A stretch of DNA of 64,000 nt from SYAN01 sp049459795 (GCA_049459795.1 JBMUDS010000003.1:25342-89341), one strand, 5' to 3'. Numbered from the stretch's first letter, positions 25,884 through 34,876 are shown. Translations and numbers: made by a program. Notes: a model not told the origin generated them from the letters alone.

Positions 25884-26386
25884 CTTCATTCTCTTTCGAA
25901 CGGTGTGACCGTTTCGTCATAGGCACAGTCGGCATGCCAGGCGAACGGGAGTTCTATCTACAAATCACTCAGGATGACCGACATACAAGTTTCGCTATGG
26001 AGAAGGGGCAAGCAAGTGCACTTTCTGAACGTATGCGCCAGTTACTGAAAGAACTTCGGCGTCGTAACGTCACTTCAGCGGGATTGATGAGCAAAGAGAA
26101 TGTGGATGATGATCCTCTCACCATGCCTGTCGATTCGGAATTTCCTTTGGGGGATATGAGTTTGATATGGGTCGAAGAGAGCGAAATGATCGTATTCGAA
26201 GCTTCTAGCGCCGATCAAAACGTGCCTGGCACATTGGCTGTCTCACTCTCAGTTTCACAGGCGAACGAATTCATTCGCCGAACCGACAAAGTCGTGAGCG
26301 CAGGAAGGGCTCCTTGTCCTTTTTGCGGTTTGCCATTGAACGTCGATGGACATCTCTGTCCTCGTGCAAATGGCTACCGCAGATGA
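25880..26386 (+). CDS. DUF3090-family protein with C-terminal zinc-finger-like motif
   Basis: The 168-residue protein matches the actinobacterial DUF3090 family. It opens with a strand-rich domain (DRFVIGTVGMPGEREFYLQI) and ends in CPFCGLPLNVDGHLCPRANG, a zinc-ribbon-like pattern with three cysteines and a nearby histidine. No enzymatic motif is visible. It overlaps the histidine-phosphatase gene before it and the SCO1664-type gene after it by four bases each (ATGA junctions), so the three proteins are probably made in fixed proportion. Confidence 0.88.
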   Translation: MTSFSFERCDRFVIGTVGMPGEREFYLQITQDDRHTSFAMEKGQASALSERMRQLLKELRRRNVTSAGLMSKENVDDDPLTMPVDSEFPLGDMSLIWVEESEMIVFEASSADQNVPGTLAVSLSVSQANEFIRRTDKVVSAGRAPCPFCGLPLNVDGHLCPRANGYRR

Positions 26387-27075
26387 CAGAAGTTTCCGAG
26401 CTTCTCTTGTCAGCTGAACTCGTTATCACCCATCGACTTGTCGACGCTTCGAACGCAACGCTCTACGGCGAGATCGAAGGATATGGATCGGTGATCTATA
26501 AACCGATCGCGGGGGAGCGACCGTTATGGGACTTTCCGGATGGAACCCTCGCCGATAGGGAAGTAGCCGCCTATAAATTGAGCGACTATCTGGGACTAGA
26601 TCTTGTTCCTACAACGATTTTGAGAGATGGTCCGTTCGGAATGGGGATGGTTCAACAGTGGATCGAGGTTGATGAAACTTGTGACCTCATTGCATTCGGT
26701 CAGAGCGATGACTGTCAGATTCGTCTTCTAGCGATCTTTGATGCGCTCATCAACAACACGGATCGCAAATTCGGCCATCTGCTCATCGATATGGAGGGCA
26801 GATTATTCGGATGTGATCACGGGGTGACATTCCATCAGGATGACAAGCTTCGCACTGTTCTCTGGCAATTCGCGGGTAGTGCATTTCATGATGACGAATT
26901 TGAGATACTGAGGGTGCTACAGAAGGATCGAGGGTTGATAGAAGCGGCTTTGCGTCCACACCTCACTTCGATCGAGATTGAAGCACTATTCAAGAGAAAC
27001 GCGAATCTTCTAGAGAGTGGTTCTTTCCCACTTCCTTCAACTGAATGGCCGCCGGTGCCTTGGCCGCCGGTTTAA
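26383..27075 (+). CDS. SCO1664-family protein, predicted PI3/4-kinase-like fold
   Basis: A 230-residue protein of a conserved actinobacterial family. SVIYKPIAGERPLWDFPDGTL resembles a nucleotide-binding beta-lysine region, and INNTDRKFGHLLID followed by LFGCDHGVTFH looks like the catalytic and metal-binding loops of PI3/4-kinase or HipA-like kinases (D-x3-N and DHG in place of DFG). Kinase activity is an inference. The C-terminus is Pro/Trp-rich (WPPVPWPPV). ATG 26383 overlaps the DUF3090 stop. mshC starts 32 bases downstream from a separate predicted promoter. Confidence 0.83.
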   Translation: MTEVSELLLSAELVITHRLVDASNATLYGEIEGYGSVIYKPIAGERPLWDFPDGTLADREVAAYKLSDYLGLDLVPTTILRDGPFGMGMVQQWIEVDETCDLIAFGQSDDCQIRLLAIFDALINNTDRKFGHLLIDMEGRLFGCDHGVTFHQDDKLRTVLWQFAGSAFHDDEFEILRVLQKDRGLIEAALRPHLTSIEIEALFKRNANLLESGSFPLPSTEWPPVPWPPV

Positions 27076-27095
27076 TCGTAGTAAAGATGAAAGCG

Positions 27096-27101
27096 TAGAC
27101 T
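27096..27101 (+). promoter_or_regulatory. Predicted leaderless -10 box of mshC (TAGACT)
   Basis: TAGACT ends six bases before ATG 27108. The 32-base gap after the SCO1664-type gene contains no Shine-Dalgarno at the right distance, so mshC may have its own leaderless start. Confidence 0.6.
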
Positions 27102-27107
27102 CGTCAT

Positions 27108-28352
27108 ATGCGCTCGTGGCCCGGAATCTACAGACCGCCCTTGCCAAGTGCTATCGATATACCTTCATTGAGACTGCGAGAAAGTTACAGCAATACGCTC
27201 GTCGAGATATCAGAAGATAAGCCGTTCACCATGTATGTCTGTGGCATCACACCGTATGACGCTACCCATATCGGGCATGCGGCCACATACTTGACCTTCG
27301 ATCTCATCCATCGTTTCCTTCTTGCCCAAGGTGTAAGCGTTCGATTCTTGGAGAATGTGACCGATATTGACGATCCACTCTTTGAAAGAGCGTTGCGAGA
27401 TGGGGTCCCATGGCAAGATCTTGGAAAAGGTCAAGTGGATCTCTTCCTCTCAGATATGACGAACCTTCGCATCCTTCCGCCTATAGAACTGTTGACAGTG
27501 ACTGAGGCGATGGAAGAGATCATCGAATTCATCTCAACCCTAGCGGCGAAAGGAGTGACGTATCAGATCGGAAATGACACTTACCTTGATGCAGCGAGAG
27601 TAACTGACTTCAGCGACCTTCCTTACCCACTGGAACAATCAATACGCCTTTTCGCAGACCGTGGCGGTGATCCTGGTCGCTCCGGGAAGCGACATCCTCT
27701 AGATCCCTTGCTCTGGCGCGAGAGCGGGTCGGGGGAGCCATCGTGGGACAGTCCTCAAGGTAAAGGACGTCCTGGTTGGCATATCGAATGTAACGCGATC
27801 TCACATTCCTTGGTGCGAGAGAAAGCTTCGGCGACTATCTCACTACAAGGTGGTGGTGAGGACCTAAAGTTCCCACATCATTACATGACGGCACTCCAAG
27901 AGAAAGCACGGTCTGGTTCCGCTTTCGCGGAGATCTTCGTTCATACCGGAATGATTCGATATCAAGGCGAGAAGATGTCAAAGAGCCTTGGGAATCTCGT
28001 TTTTGTCTCTGAGCTGATCGGCCGAGGAATACCGCCTATGGCGATTCGACTCGCCTTGCTCTCAGGGCATTATGGGAACGAACGAGACTGGAACGACGCT
28101 TTACTGGCTGAGGCACAAGATCTTTACCAACGACTTCTACGAGTCTTATCCCGTGATCGAGTTCTTCCCTATGATGAGGTCTTGAGAGAAGTTCTTATCG
28201 CACTCTCAGATAATTTGGATACACCGAAAGCGCTCCTTGCGTTGAAGCGTTATGTCGAACGTGTGGAGACATCTCCTAATGAAGAAGCCTCTGACGTGAA
28301 GCCAGGCGCTCTCTCTAGATTCCTCGATACCGTTCTAGGAGTCGCCTTCTAG
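27108..28352 (+). CDS. mshC: Cysteine:glucosaminyl-inositol ligase of mycothiol synthesis
   Basis: MshC joins cysteine to GlcN-Ins, the third committed step of mycothiol synthesis. The 414-residue protein begins MRSWPGIYRPPLP, typical of MshC and unlike cysteinyl-tRNA synthetase. TMYVCGITPYDATHIGHA contains zinc ligand Cys45 and the HIGH motif (54-57); other ligands lie in WHIECNAIS and KFPHHY; the KMSKS loop is GEKMSKSLGN. It lacks the long C-terminal anticodon-binding part of CysS. It shows the organism makes mycothiol. The 3' end overlaps the convergent PAC2 gene by four bases. Confidence 0.94.
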   Translation: MRSWPGIYRPPLPSAIDIPSLRLRESYSNTLVEISEDKPFTMYVCGITPYDATHIGHAATYLTFDLIHRFLLAQGVSVRFLENVTDIDDPLFERALRDGVPWQDLGKGQVDLFLSDMTNLRILPPIELLTVTEAMEEIIEFISTLAAKGVTYQIGNDTYLDAARVTDFSDLPYPLEQSIRLFADRGGDPGRSGKRHPLDPLLWRESGSGEPSWDSPQGKGRPGWHIECNAISHSLVREKASATISLQGGGEDLKFPHHYMTALQEKARSGSAFAEIFVHTGMIRYQGEKMSKSLGNLVFVSELIGRGIPPMAIRLALLSGHYGNERDWNDALLAEAQDLYQRLLRVLSRDRVLPYDEVLREVLIALSDNLDTPKALLALKRYVERVETSPNEEASDVKPGALSRFLDTVLGVAF

Positions 28353-29185
28353 CTGTTTTCCTGTCGCCTCAAGAAACGTTCAACTTCCTTTGCTATGGAA
28401 TCGCCAGTCGCTTCCCGAAGCTCGTCATCGTCCTTACTACGCTCAAGTTCGCGTACGTAATCACCAACCTCAGAATCTTCCGCAGCCATTCGGTCGACGT
28501 TTGACTCCCAGATGGTGGCTCGCTCCTTGAGGTTCCCGATCGGGAATTTAAGACCTAAGTGCTCCTCAAGTGCCTCAATCAAAGCCAGGGTCGCCTTCGG
28601 AGAGGGAGTTGTGGAAACGTAATGCGGTACCGCTGCCCACAATGAGAGTGCATTAAGTTCACGGTTCCTCGCCTCGTCTCCAATGACACCTAGGATTCCG
28701 GTGATCCCCTCATATTGCGAAGGTTCAACACCCAGTTCCTTTGCGAGCATCGGATCGGAAGCAGTCGCACTCACCGCAATGGGTCGGGAATGAGGAACAT
28801 CGGCAAGAAGGCCACCCAACATCACCAAGAGATCAACCTCATAATCGTCGGCAACATCTAACAACTCCGAAGAGAAGCTTTTCCAACGCATCGATGGCTC
28901 TGCGCCGAGGACAAGTAACACCTCGCGAGTGGAGTGAGGATGCTTCACTGAGAAGATCTTCGTCGTCGGCCAAATGATCTCTCGCGCACCTCGCTCATCA
29001 AGTTTGATGGCAGGACGGTTGACCTGGAAGTCATAGAAATCCTCGGGATCGAATTCAGCGACAAGCGAGCCTTCCCACTCGTCAAGAAGATGAGAGATGA
29101 CCTGCGATGCTGACTCACCTGCATCGTTCCAGCCGGTAAATGCCACCAGCATGACTCGAGGTTCTTCTTCGTCTCGCATCTGCAC
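28349..29185 (-). CDS. PAC2-family protein (proteasome assembly chaperone-like fold)
   Basis: The 278-residue protein matches the actinobacterial PAC2 family (Rv2125-like): VMLVAFTGWNDAGESASQVI at the start, FYDFQVNRP, MLGGLLADVPHSRP and VPHYVSTTPSPKATLAL. The fold name comes from eukaryotic proteasome chaperones, but the bacterial role is unknown. GTG 29185 fits a leaderless start (TAAAGT six bases away); ATG 29179, with AAAGAG upstream, is an alternative. It is divergent from metH with only 28 bases between the start codons. Confidence 0.87.
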   Translation of the reverse strand: MQMRDEEEPRVMLVAFTGWNDAGESASQVISHLLDEWEGSLVAEFDPEDFYDFQVNRPAIKLDERGAREIIWPTTKIFSVKHPHSTREVLLVLGAEPSMRWKSFSSELLDVADDYEVDLLVMLGGLLADVPHSRPIAVSATASDPMLAKELGVEPSQYEGITGILGVIGDEARNRELNALSLWAAVPHYVSTTPSPKATLALIEALEEHLGLKFPIGNLKERATIWESNVDRMAAEDSEVGDYVRELERSKDDDELREATGDSIAKEVERFLRRQENS

Positions 29186-29191
29186 CTCTTT

Positions 29192-29197
29192 ACTTTA
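29192..29197 (-). promoter_or_regulatory. Predicted leaderless -10 box of the PAC2 gene (TAAAGT)
   Basis: On the minus strand TAAAGT ends six bases before GTG 29185. It lies only three bases from the opposing metH box. Confidence 0.5.
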
Positions 29198-29200
29198 CGA

Positions 29201-29206
29201 TAATCT
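29201..29206 (+). promoter_or_regulatory. Predicted leaderless -10 box of metH (TAATCT)
   Basis: TAATCT ends seven bases before ATG 29214. No cobalamin riboswitch can fit upstream, since the start of the PAC2 gene is 28 bases away. Confidence 0.55.
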
Positions 29207-29213
29207 TCGTCTG

Positions 29214-32200
29214 ATGAGCGCGTTGAAATCGGTATCGGTTCCGTCGCCGCTCCCCGGCCGGAGCGAGGGTTCGCTTCGCCGGGCCCTTCGAACCCGTACC
29301 GTCGTAGCAGACGGTGCCATGGGCACCATGATCCAAGCGGCCAATCCCTCGTTAGAGGATTTTGAGGGTCACGAAGGGTGCAACGAAGTTCTCAATCGCA
29401 CTCGTCCTGAACTGATTGCAGAGATCCATCGCGCATATTTTGACGCCGGAGTCGATGCTGTCGAGACAAACACCTTTGGGGCGAATCTCGCAAATCTTGG
29501 GGAGTATGGGATCTCAGACCAAATCTACGAACTTTCCTTCAAGGGCGCGGAGATCGCTCGCTCGGTTGCTGATTCGTTTTCGGATCATCGTTGGGTTCTC
29601 GGTTCGATTGGACCAGGGACTAAATTGCCCACATTAGGTCATGTCAGCTATTCGGAGTTGCTCAGCGCTTATCGCGAGAACGCTCGTGGACTGATCGATG
29701 GCGGTGCGGATGCCATCATCGTCGAAACTACGCAGGATCTCCTGCAGTTGAAGTCTGCAGTCAACGGGGCTAGGGAAGCGATCCAAGCTGCTGATCGCGA
29801 TGTCGTTCTCATCGCTCAGTTCACAGTTGAGGCGACGGGAACGATGCTTCTCGGTAGCGAAACTCCCGCGGCTCTCAACACACTCTCGCGACTTGGAGTC
29901 GACGTGATCGGCATGAACTGCGCGACAGGTCCTGCGGAGATGTCAGAGCATCTCAGGCAGCTGAGTCACAATTCTTCGATCCCTCTTTCATGCATGCCAA
30001 ACGCTGGTCTTCCCGTTCTCGGTGGCGATGGGCCAAGGTACGACTTGGCACCAGCAGAATTGGCAACGGCGCTTGCCCGTTTCGTTGAAGACTATGGCAT
30101 CCGATTGGTCGGCGGGTGTTGTGGCACAACACCTGAGCATCTCGGTCGTGTCGTGTCGACCGTTCGTAAGCTTGAAGCTTGCGACGAAGCATCCATCGAG
30201 TCAACAAAGACTGAGCAAGTTGGCCGTTCTGCCACCGTGGAGGCCGGTGCAAGTTCGATCTATCAGTTTGTTCCATTCCGACAGGATCAGACCTATCTAT
30301 CGGTAGGTGAACGTACGAATGCGAATGGTTCTCGAGCATTCCGCGAGGCCCTTCTTGCCGAGAATTGGGAAGCATGCGTTGAGATCGCCAAGGAACAGGT
30401 GAGCGAAGGCGCACACATGATTGATCTCTCTGTTGATTATGTAGGACGCGATGGTGTTCGTGATATGCGGGAATTGGCATCTCGCCTTGCGACCGCGATC
30501 ACCTTGCCGATCGTCCTCGATTCCACCGAACCGAACGTTCTAAAGGCGGGATTAGAGAGTCTCGGTGGCCGGTCGGTGATCAACTCCGTCAATTATGAGG
30601 ATGGTGATGGTCCCACTTCACGATTTACACGAATCATGCCTCTTGTAAAGGAGCATGGGGCAGCGGTCATCGCACTCACCATCGATGAGGAGGGTCAAGC
30701 CCGCGATAGTGATTGGAAGGTTCGTGTCGCAGGGCGATTGATACGTGATCTGACTGAGAAGTGGAATCTGGAAACAAGCGAGATCATCATTGACTGCCTA
30801 ACCTTCCCGATAGCGACAGGTCAAGAAGAGACCCGCAAAGACGGAATCGCTACCCTAGACGCAATTCGAAGACTGCGCGATCTTTACCCAGAGGTTCAGA
30901 TGATCCTAGGCATTAGCAATGTCTCATTCGGTCTCAATCCCGCCGCCCGAGTGGTCCTTAATTCAGTTTTTCTCGACGAAGCCGTCAAAGCGGGTCTTAC
31001 ATCAGCGATAGTCCATCCATCGAAGATCGAGCCCCTGAATCGAATCGACGAGCGCACCAAGGAAGTCGCGTTGGACCTCATCTATGACCGGCGCCGCTTC
31101 GAAGAAGGTGAATGCATCTATGACCCGTTGACTGAATTTCTTCAGTTGTTCGAAGGCGTAGAGCTGGTCTCCAATCGTGTCAGCAAGTTGGAACGTCTGT
31201 ACCAGATGCCGCTTGAAGAAAGATTGAGAGCGCGCATCATCGATGGCGAGAAGACGAAACTCAACGTGGACCTAGATCTGGCAATGAAACAGGGCATTGC
31301 GCCGTTGACAATCATCAACGATCATCTTCTCGAAGGAATGAAGACAGTAGGGGATCTCTTTGGTCGCGGCGAGATGCAATTGCCCTTTGTTCTGCAATCG
31401 GCAGAAGTGATGAAGAGTGCAGTTGCTTACCTAGAACCGCATATGGAGCGCAGTGAATCAAGTGATCGTGGATCAATTCTCCTGGCCACGGTAAAGGGCG
31501 ATGTCCACGATATTGGCAAGAATTTGGTCGACATCATCCTTTCCAACAACGGATACCGCACAGTGAATATAGGCATCAAGCAGACGATTAATCAGATCAT
31601 CGATGCCGCAGAGGCCTCGAACGTTGACGTGATAGGGATGAGTGGTCTACTGGTCAAGTCGACAGTCATCATGCGCGAGAATCTTCAAGAACTGGTCAAT
31701 CGCAAGCTTGATAAGCGTTGGCCGATCATTCTTGGCGGCGCTGCTTTGACGAGAAGTTTCGTCGAACAAGATCTCGCGGATGAGTTTCCAGGAACGGTCC
31801 GCTATGCCAAGGATGCTTTCGAGGGGTTGGACCTCATGAACACCCTCATCGCTATCAAGAACGGTGATGCTTCGGCGTCACTGCCACCTTTGAAGAGAAG
31901 AGTCACAAAACGCGTCACGAGCGAACGGATGGCACCTGCTGGTGTTCGAAGCGATGTCATGCGCGATATCGATGTCCCAGAAGCTCCTTTTTATGGATCT
32001 CGCACCGTTAAGGGAATCGCAGTTGCTGATTATCTTTCTCTGCTCGATGAGCGAGCACTCTTCGTTGGTCAATGGGGTTTGGATGGATCTCGTGGAAGAT
32101 TCAATGAGATGGCAGAAGAGGAAGGACGTCCGCGATTGCGCGCCCTCCTCAATGATGCCCAGCGCGAGAGATGGCTTGAAGCAGGCGTGGTCTATGGATA

Positions 32201-32777
32201 TTTCCCCTGCTACGGCGATGGCGAGGATCTCATCATCGTCGATGAGGGCGATGTAGGTTCCTTGACCGAGAGAATGCGTTTCTCGTTCCCGAGACAGAGT
32301 CGAGATCGCTACCTATGTATCAGCGACTTCTTCAGAGATCGCGGAGAAGCTAGCGAGAAGGGCCCGGACGTCGTTGCCTTTCACATCGTCACCATGGGAA
32401 ATGCGGTATCTCGAGCCACGGCGCAGCTCTTCGAGTCAAATCACTATCGGGAGTATCTCGAACTACATGGCCTATCTGTTCAACTTACCGAGGCTTTGGC
32501 CGAGTATTGGCATAAACGAGTACGAGATGAATTGGGAATGGGCACCGAAGATGCCAAGGGAGTGCAGGAGATCCTTGATCAGGGTTATCGAGGCTCACGC
32601 TACAGTTTTGGATATCCAGCCTGCCCCGATCTATCCCAGCAGAGCTTGATTATGGATCTTCTAGATGCCCCGAGCATCGGAGTATCGCTATCAGAGGAGT
32701 TCCAACTCCATCCAGAACAAAGCACTTCAGCAATCATCGTTCATCATCCTGAAGCGAAGTATTTCAATGCGAATTGA
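29214..32777 (+). CDS. metH: Cobalamin-dependent methionine synthase
   Basis: MetH transfers a methyl group from methyl-tetrahydrofolate to homocysteine by way of cobalamin. All four modules are present in 1,187 residues: homocysteine-binding (VVADGAMGTM; zinc cysteines in MNCATGP and GGCCGTTPEH), pterin-binding (from VGERTNANGSRAF), cobalamin-binding with the cap and the ligand-His motif GDVHDIGKN, and the C-terminal SAM-activation domain (ARIRGF-like region replaced by YRGSRYSFGYPACPD). I chose ATG 29214; an in-frame ATG at 29097 lies inside the divergent PAC2 gene. Its product feeds MetK. The cell needs B12 or a source of it. Confidence 0.96.
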   Translation: MSALKSVSVPSPLPGRSEGSLRRALRTRTVVADGAMGTMIQAANPSLEDFEGHEGCNEVLNRTRPELIAEIHRAYFDAGVDAVETNTFGANLANLGEYGISDQIYELSFKGAEIARSVADSFSDHRWVLGSIGPGTKLPTLGHVSYSELLSAYRENARGLIDGGADAIIVETTQDLLQLKSAVNGAREAIQAADRDVVLIAQFTVEATGTMLLGSETPAALNTLSRLGVDVIGMNCATGPAEMSEHLRQLSHNSSIPLSCMPNAGLPVLGGDGPRYDLAPAELATALARFVEDYGIRLVGGCCGTTPEHLGRVVSTVRKLEACDEASIESTKTEQVGRSATVEAGASSIYQFVPFRQDQTYLSVGERTNANGSRAFREALLAENWEACVEIAKEQVSEGAHMIDLSVDYVGRDGVRDMRELASRLATAITLPIVLDSTEPNVLKAGLESLGGRSVINSVNYEDGDGPTSRFTRIMPLVKEHGAAVIALTIDEEGQARDSDWKVRVAGRLIRDLTEKWNLETSEIIIDCLTFPIATGQEETRKDGIATLDAIRRLRDLYPEVQMILGISNVSFGLNPAARVVLNSVFLDEAVKAGLTSAIVHPSKIEPLNRIDERTKEVALDLIYDRRRFEEGECIYDPLTEFLQLFEGVELVSNRVSKLERLYQMPLEERLRARIIDGEKTKLNVDLDLAMKQGIAPLTIINDHLLEGMKTVGDLFGRGEMQLPFVLQSAEVMKSAVAYLEPHMERSESSDRGSILLATVKGDVHDIGKNLVDIILSNNGYRTVNIGIKQTINQIIDAAEASNVDVIGMSGLLVKSTVIMRENLQELVNRKLDKRWPIILGGAALTRSFVEQDLADEFPGTVRYAKDAFEGLDLMNTLIAIKNGDASASLPPLKRRVTKRVTSERMAPAGVRSDVMRDIDVPEAPFYGSRTVKGIAVADYLSLLDERALFVGQWGLDGSRGRFNEMAEEEGRPRLRALLNDAQRERWLEAGVVYGYFPCYGDGEDLIIVDEGDVGSLTERMRFSFPRQSRDRYLCISDFFRDRGEASEKGPDVVAFHIVTMGNAVSRATAQLFESNHYREYLELHGLSVQLTEALAEYWHKRVRDELGMGTEDAKGVQEILDQGYRGSRYSFGYPACPDLSQQSLIMDLLDAPSIGVSLSEEFQLHPEQSTSAIIVHHPEAKYFNAN

Positions 32778-32778
32778 G

Positions 32779-33474
32779 ATGAGCGATCGGGTGTCGACAC
32801 CTTCACTAGAGGCGATGCTCTGGGACATGGATGGCACACTCGTCGATACAGAGCCGATGTGGGTCACGTGCGAAGAAGAATTGATGCATGAGTTTGGTTA
32901 CCGATGGTCAGAGCAGGACGCCTTGCACTGTATCGGTGGACCCATGGAACGAGTTCAGGTATATCTCAAAGAGAAGAGCGGCAGTGATCGAGATCCGGGC
33001 TGGTTCGGTGATCGATTGATCGAGATGATGCTTGCGAAACTCGAAGCGGGGGCGATCCTTCGTCCAGGAGCTTTAGAACTTGTAGATGCTGCACGCGAGA
33101 GTGGTGTGCGGCTCGCACTGGTCAGCGCTAGTAGGCGCTCGATCGTGGATGCAGTGCTTCGAGGCCTGCCATTCGAATTCGATATCTCCATTTCGGCCTC
33201 TGAGGTAGTGCGATCCAAACCACATCCCGAAGGGTATTTGCGAGCAGCGAATGACCTCGCGTCATCCATTCAGTCGTGTGTGGTCATCGAAGATTCATCC
33301 GTTGGAATCACATCAGGACTGGAAAGTGGTGCGATGGTTATTGGGGTCACGCATCAGTCTTACGAGCACATCAATTTCTTTGGGGTCCCAGATCTCAGCA
33401 AGATGTCGTGGCCCGAGCTGAATTCACTTCACAAGAGCTGGATCTTACAAAGGGTTGAGAGTGAAAGAAGATGA
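32779..33474 (+). CDS. HAD-superfamily hydrolase, beta-phosphoglucomutase/phosphatase-like
   Basis: A 231-residue HAD hydrolase. Motif I is LWDMDGTLVDTEP (nucleophile and acid/base Asp), motif II lies at LALVSASRRS, and a lysine in SKPHPEGYL plus VVIEDSSVGI supply motifs III and IV. The alpha-helical cap and the phrase DSSVGITSGLESG are typical of the phosphatase/beta-phosphoglucomutase group. Substrate unknown. ATG 32779 follows the metH stop after one base; ATG 32767, overlapping metH, is an alternative. It overlaps trmI by four bases. Confidence 0.85.
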   Translation: MSDRVSTPSLEAMLWDMDGTLVDTEPMWVTCEEELMHEFGYRWSEQDALHCIGGPMERVQVYLKEKSGSDRDPGWFGDRLIEMMLAKLEAGAILRPGALELVDAARESGVRLALVSASRRSIVDAVLRGLPFEFDISISASEVVRSKPHPEGYLRAANDLASSIQSCVVIEDSSVGITSGLESGAMVIGVTHQSYEHINFFGVPDLSKMSWPELNSLHKSWILQRVESERR

Positions 33475-34322
33475 CCCGGATGGGTTTTGAGGAAGGCGAT
33501 CGAATCCGACTCGAGGATGAAAAAGGGAGAATCGTCTCGTTCACCCTCAAGCGAGGAGAGACTTTCCACACTCATAAGGGTTGGATTAAGCATGACGATG
33601 TGATTGGAAAGCCAGAAGGTTCGATTATCACCACCAATTCGGGAATGAATTACCAAGCCTTCACTCCGCTCTATCCTGATTTCACCCTGGGAATGCCGCG
33701 AGGTGCGACCATCATCTATCCAAAAGATTCTGCACTGATCGTTGGTTACGGTGATATACGAAGCGGTCAAAAAATAGTCGAAGCAGGGGCGGGTAGCGGT
33801 GCCTTGTCCATAGCACTGTTGAAGACACTCTCAGAACGAGGGCAGTTGCTCTCTTTCGAAGCGCGTCAAGATTTCTCTACTATTGCTTCGAAGAATGTTG
33901 AAACTTTTTTCGGTCGACTGCCGGAGAATTGGAACTTGCAGACCTGTCGATTGGAGGATGTGGAACCTAACGTCCTTAGCCATGCAGATCGTTTCATCTT
34001 AGATATGCTTGCTCCATGGGAACATATACCTCTCGCTGCTGAATCTCTCGTGCCCGGGGGTTTGTTAATCGTCTATGTCGCTACGACGACTCAACTCTCA
34101 CGAACTGCAGAAGCAATCAAAGAAGATGGTCGATTCGGGGAACCTGAAAGTTTCGAGACCTTGCTACGACATTGGCACCATGAGGGCCTAGCGGTGCGAC
34201 CCGTTCATTCCATGAATGCTCATACAGGGTTCCTCACATTTGCTCGGAGGAATGCCGGTATTCAGTTGATGCGCCGTCGCCGTCCAGCCAAAGGTGCCTA
34301 CAGTGAAGATTTTCAGTCTTAG
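33471..34322 (+). CDS. trmI: tRNA (adenine-58-N1)-methyltransferase
   Basis: TrmI methylates A58 in the T-loop of tRNAs. The N-terminal beta domain (GDRIRLEDEKGRIVSFTLKRG) and the long linker YPKDSALIVGYGDIRSGQKI lead into the SAM site VEAGAGSGALSIALL. FILDMLAPWEH is the family catalytic region. At 283 residues it is typical for actinobacteria. In mycobacteria and most relatives this gene marks the upstream edge of the Pup/proteasome locus; here the next genes are the FKBP lipoprotein and pafB. Confidence 0.94.
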   Translation: MTRMGFEEGDRIRLEDEKGRIVSFTLKRGETFHTHKGWIKHDDVIGKPEGSIITTNSGMNYQAFTPLYPDFTLGMPRGATIIYPKDSALIVGYGDIRSGQKIVEAGAGSGALSIALLKTLSERGQLLSFEARQDFSTIASKNVETFFGRLPENWNLQTCRLEDVEPNVLSHADRFILDMLAPWEHIPLAAESLVPGGLLIVYVATTTQLSRTAEAIKEDGRFGEPESFETLLRHWHHEGLAVRPVHSMNAHTGFLTFARRNAGIQLMRRRRPAKGAYSEDFQS

Positions 34323-34849
34323 GAGACTTCGATGATGTCCACAACGAAGACGAGTGTCTCGTTAGGGGCGATAGGACCGGCGCCGGAAGCACCGTAACCA
34401 AGGTCCGGTGGAATGACCAAAAGTCTCCGGCTGCCTTCTTTCGCACCAACCAACCCTTGCTGCCAACCCGTGATGACGCCTGAGAGCGGGAATGTGGCGG
34501 GTGCAGAGGTGAAGCTAGATTCGATCGGTGCTTTATCGGACCAGGTCACAAGGGAGTAATTGACCGTGAGGGTGGAACTTGCTTCCACTACTTTTCCACT
34601 ACCCACAACAAGGTCAATGGAAGCGAGCTCTGACGGAGGATCTTGATCAGGAATGACGATATCTGGATTGACTCCGTACTCACCTGTGACGACCGGCAGA
34701 TTCGGATTGGCATTGTCAGACATATTTTCCCCTTCAGAGCCGCATGAGGTCATGAGGGTCATGGCAGCGAGAAAAGCGAATACTTTTAGGAGCGCCTGTG
34801 GCTTCAAGCTTAACGAGATAGCCCACGGGAATGACGACGACTTCGACAT
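34319..34849 (-). CDS. FKBP-type peptidyl-prolyl isomerase lipoprotein
   Basis: The 176-residue protein has a basic, hydrophobic signal peptide ending in a lipobox LMTSCGSE (Cys36), so it is probably exported and lipid-anchored. The C-terminal half is an FKBP domain: STLTVNYSLVTWSDK, SGVITGWQQGLVGAKEGSRR and LVIPPDLGYGASGAGPIAPN. Several aromatic active-site residues are replaced, so isomerase activity is not certain. Lnt in this window could acylate it. ATG 34849 follows TAAGGT by six bases. It is divergent from pafB and converges on trmI (four-base overlap). Confidence 0.9.
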   Translation of the reverse strand: MSKSSSFPWAISLSLKPQALLKVFAFLAAMTLMTSCGSEGENMSDNANPNLPVVTGEYGVNPDIVIPDQDPPSELASIDLVVGSGKVVEASSTLTVNYSLVTWSDKAPIESSFTSAPATFPLSGVITGWQQGLVGAKEGSRRLLVIPPDLGYGASGAGPIAPNETLVFVVDIIEVS

Positions 34850-34855
34850 GCCATG

Positions 34856-34861
34856 ACCTTA
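34856..34861 (-). promoter_or_regulatory. Predicted leaderless -10 box of the FKBP gene (TAAGGT)
   Basis: On the minus strand TAAGGT ends six bases before ATG 34849. An 8-base palindrome (GGTTAACC, 34865-34872) lies between it and the opposing pafB box. Confidence 0.5.
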
Positions 34862-34876
34862 TCAGGTTAACCGGAC

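Noticed and set aside
29186..29213. Cobalamin riboswitch before metH
   Set aside because: Only 28 bases separate metH from the divergent PAC2 gene, far too short for the element, and no B12-box is seen.
29953..30480. 175-residue minus-strand frame inside metH
   Set aside because: Shadow of the methionine synthase frame; His/Arg/Gln-rich composition is typical of antisense translation.
34265..34318. Remains of proteasome genes at the trmI end
   Set aside because: trmI runs directly into the convergent FKBP gene with a four-base overlap; no Pup-like or ATPase fragment can be found.
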